Below, piece after piece: positions 32,908 through 40,468 of a stretch of 64,000 bases of DNA. The position numbers were made by a program, and so were the translations under genes. Below the pieces are notes generated by a model. The model made no database searches, had not been told where the DNA came from, and saw only the letters and a program-made list of their open reading frames with translations. The stretch comes from a virus. Location: positions 1 to 64,000 of the IMG/VR virus record IMGVR_UViG_3300035698_011322; one strand, given 5' to 3'. How positions within the stretch are numbered: the first letter of the stretch is position 1; each line of letters opens with the position of its first letter.

Positions 32908-33144
32908 TTATTCGTTTTCTTCTCCACCATATTTTTTGAAACAGCGAATGGCATATCCTAAAGACATAAAATAACGTGACGGTCTTACCGGATCTTTCAT
33001 TAATTCCATATATACCTCTAGCAATGCTTTAAGAACCTTCTCTTTTGCCATTGCTCTTATTTGAGGTTCATCTACCCACTCGATAGTGCTATTGTCAGAC
33101 CGTCCACTATGTTGGCCTTCTTCCACTTCAATTCTGTTTAACAT
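32908..33144 (-). CDS. Hypothetical protein, MLNRIEVEE start (copy 2)
   Basis: 78 residues; after the shared MLNRIEVEE start it has IRAMAKEKVLKALLEVYMELM and YAIRCFKKYGGEENE. Unrecognised. The identical 5' ends point to a local duplication joining one translation start to two bodies. Confidence 0.6.
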   Translation of the reverse strand: MLNRIEVEEGQHSGRSDNSTIEWVDEPQIRAMAKEKVLKALLEVYMELMKDPVRPSRYFMSLGYAIRCFKKYGGEENE

Positions 33145-33172
33145 TTTCTACTCCTTCTTAAATTTTCAAGTA

Positions 33173-33391
33173 CTATGATAATTCCCAAAAGTGTTTATCA
33201 ATTAACGCGCTAATTTTTGGTGGTAAATCTTTTTGGTTTCTGATAATATTTTCAAATACTTCAACGTGTGCCGCACAAAGAGCCACAACCTCCATGTCGT
33301 CCTCGTCAAATTTACAGCAGCATCCACTTCTATTTTTTCGCAGAGCAGAATCTTTCCCTGCTTGCCATCTTTTTGCAAAATCTTTAGCCAT
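33173..33391 (-). CDS. Small Cys-containing protein
   Basis: 72 residues from ATG 33391 with AAGGAGGAG upstream. CCCKFDEDDMEVVALCAAH could bind metal; DLPPKISALIDKHFWE closes the protein. Unrecognised. Confidence 0.6.
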   Translation of the reverse strand: MAKDFAKRWQAGKDSALRKNRSGCCCKFDEDDMEVVALCAAHVEVFENIIRNQKDLPPKISALIDKHFWELS

Positions 33392-33405
33392 AATTTTTCT
33401 CCTCC

Positions 33406-33798
33406 TTAGCGCCACCATTGCATAAGTTCTGGATTCTCATATATATTGCCCACTATTTGCATTTCTGGGTATGAATATCCACCTAGTGATGTAACTGGGC
33501 CAGAAAAGAAGCCAAATCCCATGTAGCATTCGTCCCACTGGCAGACATAAATAGTGCCATTTACATCAACAATATCCCCCTCGTAAATCTCTATACCTGA
33601 TTTATCTTTTAGCCATATGTATTGCATGAGTGTCCAGCCGTCATCAGTCCACGGCGCAGTAAATGGGTATCCAATATCAGGATCTTTCTCACATATAAAC
33701 CACACGTCTAGATCGATAATTTCTTGATAAAACATTAGATAACCATCTTTAGTATCTTTGAATGGTTCATAAATTGCTCTAAATTTAATCTTTTGCAT
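33406..33798 (-). CDS. YopX-family protein
   Basis: 130 residues. IKFRAIYEP start, MQYIWLKDKSGIEIYEGDIVDVNG middle and VGNIYENPELM end are the signature of the YopX family (first seen in Bacillus phage SPbeta); function unknown. Its last bases overlap the 5' extension of the next gene. Confidence 0.85.
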   Translation of the reverse strand: MQKIKFRAIYEPFKDTKDGYLMFYQEIIDLDVWFICEKDPDIGYPFTAPWTDDGWTLMQYIWLKDKSGIEIYEGDIVDVNGTIYVCQWDECYMGFGFFSGPVTSLGGYSYPEMQIVGNIYENPELMQWWR

Positions 33799-33848
33799 TT
33801 TGTGCCCTCCTTCTTTACAGGCGCAATCACAGTAAGTTTCTGCTTTTA

Positions 33849-34085
33849 TTATATTTTTCTCCGTTTGAACTTACGTTTCACCGAGTATTTCGGTTTTTCA
33901 TAGTCCACAATTTTATTCGTTTTGAGAGCACACCCACCAAGTCTAGCGAATACGGAAGGATCAATATAGGCTTTACAAATAGAGTCCTCATAAACCTTAT
34001 CGCATCCCGTACACATTTTTTCGTCAATAGGTTTTCTTGTCACATTCTCATTTGGAAGTACATCAATATATTTTCTTTTAGACAT
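33849..34085 (-). CDS. Small zinc-site protein
   Basis: 78 residues from ATG 34085 (a GTG two codons upstream is in frame). MCTGCDKVYEDSICKAYIDPSVFARLGGCAL resembles a common small phage family with four Cys. Basic tail KRKFKRRKI. Driven by the duplicated promoter at 34115-34143. Confidence 0.7.
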   Translation of the reverse strand: MSKRKYIDVLPNENVTRKPIDEKMCTGCDKVYEDSICKAYIDPSVFARLGGCALKTNKIVDYEKPKYSVKRKFKRRKI

Positions 34086-34114
34086 TTTCACACTCCTTTT
34101 TGATTTCTAAGAAC

Positions 34115-34143
34115 ATTGTAACACAAAATAAAGTTTGTGTAAA
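34115..34143 (-). promoter_or_regulatory. Promoter with operator-like palindrome (copy 2)
   Basis: Minus strand TTTACA, 17 bases, TACAAT with ACACAAA/TTTGTGT between the boxes; near-duplicate of 29715-29743. Confidence 0.75.
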
Positions 34144-34181
34144 CCACTTTTTTAATTTCTTTCATCTTTATTACTGTTTAA

Positions 34182-34258
34182 TGGCATGCCTGGTAGGATC
34201 AAAACCCACGACAATCTGATTAGAAGTCAGATGCTCTATTCCCTGAGATACAGCGCAT
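34182..34258 (-). tRNA. tRNA-Arg(UCU), imperfect acceptor
   Basis: Anticodon arm TCTGA-CTTCTAA-TCAGA gives UCU; T stem GTGGG/CCTAC with loop TTTTGAT; CCA encoded. Only four of seven acceptor pairs form, so it may be decaying. A second Arg(UCU) gene is at 47382-47458. Confidence 0.55.
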
Positions 34259-34264
34259 TATTTA

Positions 34265-34423
34265 TTATTTCTTTACGTAACCCTTTCCCTCACATGTTCT
34301 ACAGTATTCAGTGACATCATGACCACAGAATATAGTAATTTCTCCATCGCCAAGACAATCTTCGCATACTTTTATCGGTAAATTAAATTCTTTTTTAAGT
34401 TCCTCAATTTGTTCTACACCCAT
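34265..34423 (-). CDS. Small DnaJ-type zinc-finger protein
   Basis: 52 codons with CEDCLGDGEI and CRTCEGKGYV, the paired CxxCxGxG units of a DnaJ-like zinc finger. Preceded by ACTGGAGG. Confidence 0.6.
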   Translation of the reverse strand: MGVEQIEELKKEFNLPIKVCEDCLGDGEITIFCGHDVTEYCRTCEGKGYVKK

Positions 34424-34426
34424 TGG

Positions 34427-34519
34427 TTAACCTCCAGTCAATTCAATATCTACAATGATATCACTAATTTGCTCTAAATTATGCCTTATTACTCTTTTGT
34501 CAATTACTTCATTTAACAT
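34427..34519 (-). CDS. Very small ORF
   Basis: 30 codons starting MLNEVIDKR and ending IELTGG; its last codons supply the ribosome site for the zinc-finger gene. Possibly only a coupling ORF. Confidence 0.35.
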   Translation of the reverse strand: MLNEVIDKRVIRHNLEQISDIIVDIELTGG

Positions 34520-34521
34520 AG

Positions 34522-35244
34522 TCAAAAGTGCATCCTATTCATTTTATCAACACTATGAATGTTTATACGCCTTTCATCATTTTTATAACCATTACAAAGA
34601 ATATAAGCAGATTTAGGTGTAGTTCTAGTAAGTCGTTCCCACTTTAGGCCATTCTTATATCTCACAAGAACTTTAACACCCTCATAATGTTTATTCTTTC
34701 TCAGACCAAGTTTTTCAAACTGAACATCTGCAATAGTTTGTTTAACTTTGGCAATTGATTTTCTCTGATTCTTATTAAATTCAAGTTTTTGCTGGCCTTC
34801 GTTTACTATGAATTCGTCAGCCATACCAACGATATCAAACACAACCGCATTGGTAACAACTTTCCATAACTCATTGTTTTTAAAGTCATATATACTGAAT
34901 TCGCGTTTGCCTCTATTATATCCCTTTTTTATTTCACGGATTGCAATGATAACACCATGAAGGGTTTTTTCTTTTTTCTTGAAAATAAATCTATGGCGAA
35001 TGATAGCACCGACAACGGCCTCGAATACTGAATTAGCGAAAGAACTAGCTTTCTGATCAAAAGCAGATGTATTGAATGAACCGTCAAGAGCCAATCCCCA
35101 TTTTCTGGCAAGAGTCAAAAGTGCATAAGGTCGGTCTTTATTAGCAATGACTTCACGCATTTTAGCACCTGATGCAAATTCCGAATTGGTCATATCGGGG
35201 TGAACTTGTTTAGATATTTCTCTGAATAGTGATTTATCATTCAT
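34522..35244 (-). CDS. J-domain-like phage protein
   Basis: 240 residues from ATG 35244 (TAATG overlap). The start FREISKQVHPDMTNSEFASGAKMREVI resembles a J-domain helix with HPD; the rest (GVIIAIREIKKGYNRGKREFSIYDF, KVKQTIADVQFEKLGLRKN) is basic and mixed. Function unknown; the HPD suggests an interaction with DnaK-type chaperones. Confidence 0.65.
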   Translation of the reverse strand: MNDKSLFREISKQVHPDMTNSEFASGAKMREVIANKDRPYALLTLARKWGLALDGSFNTSAFDQKASSFANSVFEAVVGAIIRHRFIFKKKEKTLHGVIIAIREIKKGYNRGKREFSIYDFKNNELWKVVTNAVVFDIVGMADEFIVNEGQQKLEFNKNQRKSIAKVKQTIADVQFEKLGLRKNKHYEGVKVLVRYKNGLKWERLTRTTPKSAYILCNGYKNDERRINIHSVDKMNRMHF

Positions 35245-35459
35245 TATACAATCTCCCCTTCCCCCCAACCGCCTGACCTTACTTTAATTTTTTCGATATT
35301 ACCCTCGTTACGCGGGCACAATATATTATTCATATGTTCCTTAACAAGTTTTTCGCACTTTTCTGCCAATTTCCAACCAAGATCATATGTCCCTGTTCCA
35401 TCATCCTCAATTGATGCTTCAAAAGACATATCTATATATACTGTAAATTTCTTTTTCAT
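35244..35459 (-). CDS. Small hypothetical protein
   Basis: 71 residues, KKFTVYIDMSFEASIEDDGTG then a helix with CEKLVKEHMNN. Beta-alpha pattern, unrecognised. Adjoins the gene on each side without a gap. Confidence 0.6.
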   Translation of the reverse strand: MKKKFTVYIDMSFEASIEDDGTGTYDLGWKLAEKCEKLVKEHMNNILCPRNEGNIEKIKVRSGGWGEGEIV

Positions 35460-35705
35460 TTAGGCCACCACCTTTGTGAGCAATCTATCAATTCTTTCAT
35501 GTGTAACAGATTTACCGAAAACAGCACGACTTTGGCTGGATATTCTGCCAGACCGAAAAGCACCACCTTTACCAATAAAAATTTTAGGGTCAATGCCATC
35601 TTTTTCAAAGGTTCTGTACTTTCTGGATTTAGTCAAAATTTCCTCATATCCTCGAAGGGTTACGAATTCCACAAGTTTTTCAGATACCGTTTTTCTTTTA
35701 GCCAT
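35460..35705 (-). CDS. Small basic protein
   Basis: 81 residues: SEKLVEFVTLRGYEEILTKSRKYRTF, IFIGKGGAFRSGRISSQSRA and a C-terminal helix. Basic and compact, possibly nucleic-acid binding. Own promoter at 35747-35775. Confidence 0.65.
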   Translation of the reverse strand: MAKRKTVSEKLVEFVTLRGYEEILTKSRKYRTFEKDGIDPKIFIGKGGAFRSGRISSQSRAVFGKSVTHERIDRLLTKVVA

Positions 35706-35746
35706 GATTTTCGATTCCTTTCAATTTTTTCTTGATTATAAAAATA

Positions 35747-35775
35747 TTGTAACACAGAAAATGTTTTATGTAAAC
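35747..35775 (-). promoter_or_regulatory. Promoter for 35460-35705 and downstream genes
   Basis: Minus strand TTTACA, 17 bases, TACAAT; related to the palindromic promoters but with a less regular palindrome. Confidence 0.7.
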
Positions 35776-35846
35776 CACTTATTCTAGAGCATAAAAAATG
35801 GGGATTCTAAGGATATCCCCAAAGCCTGTCGGGTCACAGCAGACAA

Positions 35847-35974
35847 CACTGGGTGATTTCGGTTCTAGCTTGATTTAAGTGAGTGAACCTGGCATGACCT
35901 ACAATGCTCACTGGGTGATTTCGGTTCTAGCTTGATTTAAGTGAGTGAACCTGGCATGACCTACAATGCTCACT
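35847..35974. repeat. Two tandem copies of a 62-base repeat
   Basis: The 62-base unit starting GGGTGATTTCGGTTCTAG occurs twice head to tail with no differences seen. Each unit holds GTGAG and CTCAC that can form a hairpin. Located between two divergent-hub genes in a stretch without a gene; role unknown. Confidence 0.9.
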
Positions 35975-36001
35975 ATCCGAATCCAATAATTAGGGGGTTC
36001 A

Positions 36002-36175
36002 TTACCCTATGGTAATGAACTCAAAGTCATTGAATTTCAGGTTATCGCTCATGCGAATCATATTGCGGACGAACTTTTCAGCCTTGAAACGAGCGGAGAA
36101 AACGCGGGCTTTGGAAGTGGATTTGGAAGCTACAAGAACACGACCTTCTTTAATAACAATAGTGGATTTTGCCAT
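36002..36175 (-). CDS. Small basic protein
   Basis: 57 codons from ATG 36175 (MAKSTIVIKEG) with AAAGGAG upstream. Contains STSKARVFSARFKAEKFVRNMIRM, basic and helical. Its codon use is less A/T-rich than most neighbours. Function unknown. Confidence 0.65.
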   Translation of the reverse strand: MAKSTIVIKEGRVLVASKSTSKARVFSARFKAEKFVRNMIRMSDNLKFNDFEFITIG

Positions 36176-36211
36176 GATATAATCTCCTTTGATTTTTTAT
36201 TGAACTGTTTT

Positions 36212-36240
36212 AATATAACCCATTGTATCGCCAATGTAAA
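36212..36240 (-). promoter_or_regulatory. Promoter for 36002-36175
   Basis: Minus strand TTTACA, 17 bases, TATATT. Nearly identical to 36861-36889, so part of a repeated promoter segment. Confidence 0.7.
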
Positions 36241-36256
36241 TGCCTAATGTTTTAAT

Positions 36257-36499
36257 TCATATAAAAAACAACTCTTCTTCTAATTCAAACTCATTATATA
36301 ATTGAAACCTATCATCCATATATCCTTGACCAGTGCAATCCCCTTCTAATGTAATACTATGAGGTCTAGTAGATTTAACAACTACATATGTATACTCAGA
36401 AAAAAGCCAATCCAGATGTTTAATAAAATCATCAATCCATGCCGGTCCGGTAAAACAGATATTCTGTACTACTTTATCTCCAACTTCAAATTTACTCAT
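36257..36499 (-). CDS. Small hypothetical protein
   Basis: 80 residues: SKFEVGDKVVQNICFTGPAWIDDF, YVVVKSTRPHSITLEGDC and FELEEELFFI. The VGDKV start suggests a small SH3-like barrel. Promoter at 36550-36578. Confidence 0.65.
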   Translation of the reverse strand: MSKFEVGDKVVQNICFTGPAWIDDFIKHLDWLFSEYTYVVVKSTRPHSITLEGDCTGQGYMDDRFQLYNEFELEEELFFI

Positions 36500-36549
36500 A
36501 TCAACCCCTCATGTAACGTTTTAATTTTGTTTTTCTCTCGACTGAAACC

Positions 36550-36578
36550 ATACTAACAACCTTGAACCGACTTGTAAA
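36550..36578 (-). promoter_or_regulatory. Hub promoter, leftward
   Basis: Minus strand TTTACA, 17 bases, TAGTAT, reading into 36257-36499. Its sequence resembles the rightward promoter at 37907-37935. Confidence 0.65.
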
Positions 36579-36860
36579 TCATAAATAAAATTTTAAGAAT
36601 AATTAAAAAATATGGCTAAATGAATGTATAACTTCTCACCTTATTTAATTCGCTTCTGAAACCATACTTTCCAATTGAAATTGGTTGTAACGTTTTGATT
36701 TTGTTTCGTTTTTGACCGTACCAACGTTGGAGTTTGTTTAAATTGTTTTTGTTTTATTTTCCGAAGAAAATTTGGTAGGAAAATCAAGGGTTTACTAAAC
36801 GTCTTAAGCCGTTTTTCAACTCTTCCAATGTTTTATGACATCGGCTACCCGAACTGTTTT

Positions 36861-36889
36861 AATATAATTCATTGTATCGCCAATGTAAA
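36861..36889 (-). promoter_or_regulatory. Hub promoter, leftward, without adjacent gene
   Basis: Minus strand TTTACA, 17 bases, TATATT; near copy of 36212-36240. No gene follows for about 350 bases, so the transcript may be a long leader or RNA. Confidence 0.6.
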
Positions 36890-37038
36890 CGCCTATGGTT
36901 TTTTCTTTAATTAACTCATAGGGTAAAAATTTAGATTCTTAAATGAAATCGGTGGTTTATATAACCAAAGTTTCGGGCAGAATCGACATCTTTGTAAAAT
37001 GTTTTTAATATAATTTATTTTTCCTCTCGACTGAAACT

Positions 37039-37067
37039 ATAATACCAAATTCCACCCACAATGTAAA
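37039..37067 (-). promoter_or_regulatory. Hub promoter, leftward
   Basis: Minus strand TTTACA, 17 bases, TATTAT; roughly the mirror image position of 37718-37746 about the centre 37,402. Confidence 0.6.
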
Positions 37068-37139
37068 TCATAAAATTATCTCCAATAAAATCAGATCCTT
37101 ATATAATCCTATGGGTTTTCAAGAGAAAATCGAATCAGG

Positions 37140-37660
37140 ATTTTACTCAAAATATCGATTCTGGGCAACTCAGGTGACGCTGGTTGGGTCAAAAAACATT
37201 TCGAATGTTATGGGTCGCGTTATGGAATCAAATATTTTCTGTGGTCTAATATCAATATCCTTAATGATGTCAGGGTGTTATCCTATATAATTATATGCCG
37301 CAACAGTATCCTCAATGATTTCTGGGGTTTATGTGTGCAGTGTTTTACCACAGTGACCTACCCGATGCATGCCTCATATTAGGGGCACTTATGCTCTACC
37401 TGAGGCACAGTGCCCAACTTGAGGCACAGTGCCACCTACCTGAGGCACAAAATGTGCAGTGAAATCCTGCACCTTTTATCCAATGATCTCAGGGAATTAT
37501 AACGTGTCATATAATTATACATGGCAAGGCCCTGATTTTATTGGAGATATTGATAATGGATCGATTTTCTGGTCGTGATTCCATAACGGCCCATTATATC
37601 TCTTTTGGATTTTAACCCACCAGAATTGACCTGAGTTGCTCTGAGGGTATATTTTGAATG
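37140..37660. repeat. Long imperfect inverted repeat at the divergence point
   Basis: Left and right arms match in inverted order: GCAACTCAGGT at 37165-37175 with its complement at 37629-37639; GTTATGGAATCA at 37219-37230 with 37576-37587; ATATAATTATATG near 37285-37297 with 37508-37519. All three pairs share a midpoint of about 37,402. The arms are diverged, so this is an old palindromic duplication. No protein gene lies inside. Confidence 0.8.
37370..37450. repeat. TGAGGCA repeats at the hub centre
   Basis: TGAGGCACAGTGCC at 37401-37414 and 37420-37433, TGAGGCACA at 37441, and an inverted TGCCTCA at 37370-37376. Spacing of 19 and 21 bases is about two helical turns, as in iterons or operators. 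Confidence 0.75.
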
Positions 37661-37717
37661 TACTTTCAGGAGGTTATGGTGATCCAAATATGCCCCAAAA
37701 TTTTTAATATGAGGCGG

Positions 37718-37746
37718 TTTACATCTGAGTCAAAAATTGGTAGAAT
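37718..37746 (+). promoter_or_regulatory. Hub promoter, rightward 1
   Basis: TTTACA, 17 bases, TAGAAT. First of three rightward promoters spaced about 90-95 bases apart; ORFs overlapping them are not credible. Confidence 0.65.
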
Positions 37747-37810
37747 GGTTTTGTGGTTGGGAGATTTACCCCGACCCATGTGTCTCAAAAAACAAATTAA
37801 TATGAGACAG

Positions 37811-37839
37811 TTTACAATCGAGTTAAAAATTGTTATAGT
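37811..37839 (+). promoter_or_regulatory. Hub promoter, rightward 2
   Basis: TTTACA, 17 bases, TATAGT. Confidence 0.65.
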
Positions 37840-37906
37840 GTACGTGTTGTTCGGAAATTGTTTTTAAAAACGGAAATGGTTTTAAAAATTGTTTGAAAAT
37901 TGTTCG

Positions 37907-37935
37907 TTTACAAGTTAGTTCAAAGTTGTTAGAAT
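37907..37935 (+). promoter_or_regulatory. Hub promoter, rightward 3
   Basis: TTTACA, 17 bases, TAGAAT, directly before the candidate structured RNA. Confidence 0.65.
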
Positions 37936-37941
37936 GTGTTT

Positions 37942-38600
37942 ATTGAGTGAGTAAATTGTTAAAGAAATTGTTAACTAAATAGTCTTGTAATCTTGGCCGA
38001 TTGGCGGTTAATAGTCCTGTGAAGAAAAACACCTAGCGCTGGGTGCAAAGTAACAGGTTAAATTGGGATGGCTAGTTCTTCAAACCTTTAAAAACCCTTG
38101 AGTCGCGACTCAAGGAACCGATTGAAATTCAAAACAAATTGATATACTCGACAGCAAACGTGATGGTTAGTCGCAACAAGTACTAGCTAGGCTAATAGCG
38201 GACTATATTGATCTTTGGGTTAACATTATCGGATATTAAAATCCCAAGTGGGGATATTGTTTAGGGAATTAACCTGGTTAGATATTCCTTCTTGTAAGGT
38301 CGGTGGCGTGGCATCGAATAATAAAATAATCCACGACGCTTTAATAATGATACCCCAGTCCTACAGATAATGCTTCTGAAATAAGAGTATATGGCCGCAT
38401 GGTGAAACAATATCGCTGGGGGATTTACAATTTTATTGGTTCCAGTGGATTAAATGCAACGGATTCAGACCGTTCAGCCAATAATGAATTAAACATATGA
38501 TCTAAAACCCTGTATCACCTATCACCTAATAGGTGGGAAACCTACAAGCAAGAGGTATAGAAAAGGGTATTCGTCTGTTAAAATCAGAAGAGATCATATA
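37942..38600 (+). ncRNA. Candidate large structured RNA
   Basis: About 650 bases without a protein frame but rich in pairable segments: TTAA-CCTGT with ACAGG-TTAA enclosing CACC-AGCGCT-GGGTG (about 38,010-38,060); CCTTGAGT-CGCG-ACTCAAGG; long-range CCCCAG with CTGGGG (about 38,354 and 38,415); AACGG-ATTCAGA-CCGTT; CACCTAATAGGTG. Three promoters feed it. It does not match a class I can recall with certainty (tmRNA, RNase P and group I intron landmarks were not found). Confidence 0.5.
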
Positions 38601-38612
38601 AATTTTTATTCG

Positions 38613-38641
38613 TGTACAATGGTAAATGATTGTGTTATTCT
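38613..38641 (+). promoter_or_regulatory. Promoter for 38677-38925
   Basis: TGTACA, 17 bases, TATTCT, then AGAAGGGAG before the ATG. Confidence 0.6.
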
Positions 38642-38676
38642 TAATATTATTAACTACAGAAGGGAGTAACTCTCAA

Positions 38677-38925
38677 ATGGCAAGATATGACCGTAGTAAA
38701 GACATTGCGGTTTTTGAAAGAACGATAGGTGATGAAATCAACAAATCGCTTAAAGTGTCCGTAATGTCCTATAATGATGGAGAAAGAAAACTCCAGATTG
38801 GCCCCCGTACTTATATTAAACGCAATAGGTCCACTGGTTACGGCAAAGCAGGTCGCATGACCCTTGATGAAGTAAAGTCAATCACAGACCTTATGCCTGA
38901 AATCGAAGGTGCAATGAACGCTTAA
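38677..38925 (+). CDS. PC4-like small nucleic-acid-binding protein
   Basis: 82 residues from ATG 38677 (the upstream in-frame Met at 38626 lies inside the promoter). KLQIGPRTYIKRN and GKAGRMTLDEVKSITDLMPEIEGAM resemble the PC4/YdbC single-strand-binding fold. Less A/T-biased than its neighbours. Confidence 0.65.
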   Translation: MARYDRSKDIAVFERTIGDEINKSLKVSVMSYNDGERKLQIGPRTYIKRNRSTGYGKAGRMTLDEVKSITDLMPEIEGAMNA

Positions 38926-38934
38926 TAATCAACA

Positions 38935-38976
38935 GGGCGGTGTTTTTCTGGGGACCACAGTAGGTCCCAGCCGCCC
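38935..38976 (+). terminator. Strong hairpin after 38677-38925
   Basis: GGGCGG/CCGCCC enclosing GGGACC/GGTCCC. No long T run follows, so termination is likely but not certain. Confidence 0.5.
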
Positions 38977-39010
38977 ATTAACAAGATTGTAAGAAAAAAG
39001 GGAACATGAA

Positions 39011-39379
39011 ATGAAAATAACACATGATAGATTTAATAGGACAGTGTGGGCTATTAAGAAAGACTTTACAGGAGCGCTGGCTAAGTACTTAGTAATACAA
39101 TCACCGTATACCGTGCCAGAGAACCTATCAACGTGCATAGAGAAATTCGACCAGAAGCTTGACAAACTGGCATCATTTGACACCAATGGAATGGCTGAAA
39201 TCTCTTTGTTGGGGTTAACCGCTAATGTAAATTCAATCCTTGAAAGCATCCCCGAAATAATGGCTTTGAACGAGCCAAACGATGATTTTATAGACATCCT
39301 GGCGGTAGCTCAAAACATAACCTGTGCATTCGCAGAGGAAGCAGAGTCTCAATGTTATCGGGAACACTGCATGGGCTGA
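39011..39379 (+). CDS. Hypothetical protein
   Basis: 122 residues, largely helical (ENLSTCIEKFDQKLDKLASF, NVNSILESIPEIMAL, ITCAFAEEAESQCYREH). Unrecognised. Start preceded by AAAAGGGA. Confidence 0.65.
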   Translation: MKITHDRFNRTVWAIKKDFTGALAKYLVIQSPYTVPENLSTCIEKFDQKLDKLASFDTNGMAEISLLGLTANVNSILESIPEIMALNEPNDDFIDILAVAQNITCAFAEEAESQCYREHCMG

Positions 39380-39474
39380 TCCTATTATTAACATGGGATC
39401 ATATCTGGTGTAAGGCATTACCCAGTGATAACATGGGTTTAAAAGATATTATTGACTACAATATAACAAAAGCA

Positions 39475-39525
39475 CTCGCATAGAGATCATTCTCGCATAG
39501 AGATCGTTCTCGCATAGAGATCGTT
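39475..39525. repeat. Three 17-base direct repeats
   Basis: CTCGCATAGAGATC[AG]TT three times in a row. They overlap the end of the possible minus-strand relic at 39487-39735. Confidence 0.9.
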
Positions 39526-39735
39526 TAGTTTGAATAGTTCAGATATCTTCTTAACCAATCCGCAAAAATCCTTGTGGTTTACATCATATCGATCATTTAT
39601 TATGGTGATAATAACGCAAAAACTATAATAAGCTTGATCGAGTGTAAAGTAGAAATAAGTCGTGTTCATTTTAGCGTTATGGATAAAAGCACACTTAAAG
39701 TAAACCGGGTATGAATTTAAAAAAGGAGTGTACAA
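39487..39735 (-). pseudogene. Possible HEPN-like relic
   Basis: An 82-codon minus-strand frame starting at TTG, without ribosome site. FTLDQAYYSFCVIITIINDRYDVNHKDF loosely resembles HEPN proteins (AYYAM helix and R-x4-H). The C-terminus is encoded by the 17-base repeats. May be chance. Confidence 0.25.
39578..39606 (+). promoter_or_regulatory. Possible promoter for 39735-39938
   Basis: TTTACA, 17 bases, TATGGT. Confidence 0.45.
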
Positions 39736-39938
39736 TGATTAAACAAGATGATATATTAGAAATTAAGTTCAGGATCAAAGAAGTTCAAGAATCATTACTT
39801 AATCTTACATGTTCTTTAGAAGAAATTGGTTTTAGAGAAAGCGATTTAGAAATAATAAATTTATCGAATACAATTGATTCACATTTTGATAGTATTAACG
39901 AAGTAATGAAGTTGAGTTTGTTTAAAAGGAAAGTTTAG
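39735..39938 (+). CDS. Small coiled-coil protein
   Basis: 67 residues from ATG 39735 with AAAAGGAG upstream. Almost wholly helical (ILEIKFRIKEVQESLLNLTC). Unrecognised. Confidence 0.6.
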   Translation: MIKQDDILEIKFRIKEVQESLLNLTCSLEEIGFRESDLEIINLSNTIDSHFDSINEVMKLSLFKRKV

Positions 39939-40041
39939 AAAAGTGATTTACATATTATCTTAATTTTGAGATAATAAATCCAACTGTTAGAAAAATCTTC
40001 TTCAAGGTTTTGAAAAAACAGTAAAAATCAAAGGAGGCAAC

Positions 40042-40338
40042 ATGAATAAGAAAGGATTGACGAATTTCGTAGCAGAGGAAGCAGGGATTACTAAAAAGGA
40101 CGCTAACGCACTGATCGGTGTGGTTCTGGATGGTGTCACCAGCGGTATTACTACCGATGGTAAAGTGACCCTGGTTGGTTTCGGGACATTTTCAGTAGTG
40201 ACCAGGAACGCCCGTATGGCTCGGAACCCACGGACTGGGGAAGCGATTTCGGTTCCTGAGAAAACGGTTCCGAAGTTCAAACCGTCCAAGAAACTGAAGG
40301 AAGCTACCCTCGGTTTCGAGGCACCTGCCGCAGAGTAA
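40042..40338 (+). CDS. hup: HU-family DNA-binding protein
   Basis: 98 residues, a full HU/IHF-type dimeric DNA-bending protein: helical N-terminus TNFVAEEAGITKKDANALIG, GKVTLVGFGTFSVV, and the DNA-contacting arm ARNPRTGEAI, then FKPSKKLKEA. AAAGGAGG precedes it. The codons are clearly more GC-rich than the phage average, suggesting recent transfer or high expression. It may compact phage DNA or act at the nearby hub. Confidence 0.95.
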   Translation: MNKKGLTNFVAEEAGITKKDANALIGVVLDGVTSGITTDGKVTLVGFGTFSVVTRNARMARNPRTGEAISVPEKTVPKFKPSKKLKEATLGFEAPAAE

Positions 40339-40360
40339 TAATACTCGGTAGGATTGACAA

Positions 40361-40396
40361 AAAAGGGATGATGGCGAGTTCATCATCCCTTTTTTG
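40361..40396 (+). terminator. Rho-independent terminator after HU
   Basis: AAAAGGGATGATG, a 7-base loop, CATCATCCCTTTTTT. Confidence 0.9.
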
Positions 40397-40425
40397 TTTA
40401 CATTTTGAATTGTGTGTGGTACACT
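40397..40425 (+). promoter_or_regulatory. Promoter for 40469-41365
   Basis: TTTACA, 17 bases, TACACT, starting within the T run of the HU terminator. Confidence 0.65.
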
Positions 40426-40468
40426 TCTTATGAATGAGGGCAAATCAAATGAAAAAAGGATAAATCAA

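Noticed and set aside
37658-37867. 69-codon plus-strand ORF
   Set aside because: It overlaps two hub promoters and lies in a non-coding inverted repeat.
37942-38600. Naming the region GOLLD, ROOL, tmRNA or a group I intron
   Set aside because: No diagnostic consensus could be recognised by eye; only structure and context support an RNA.
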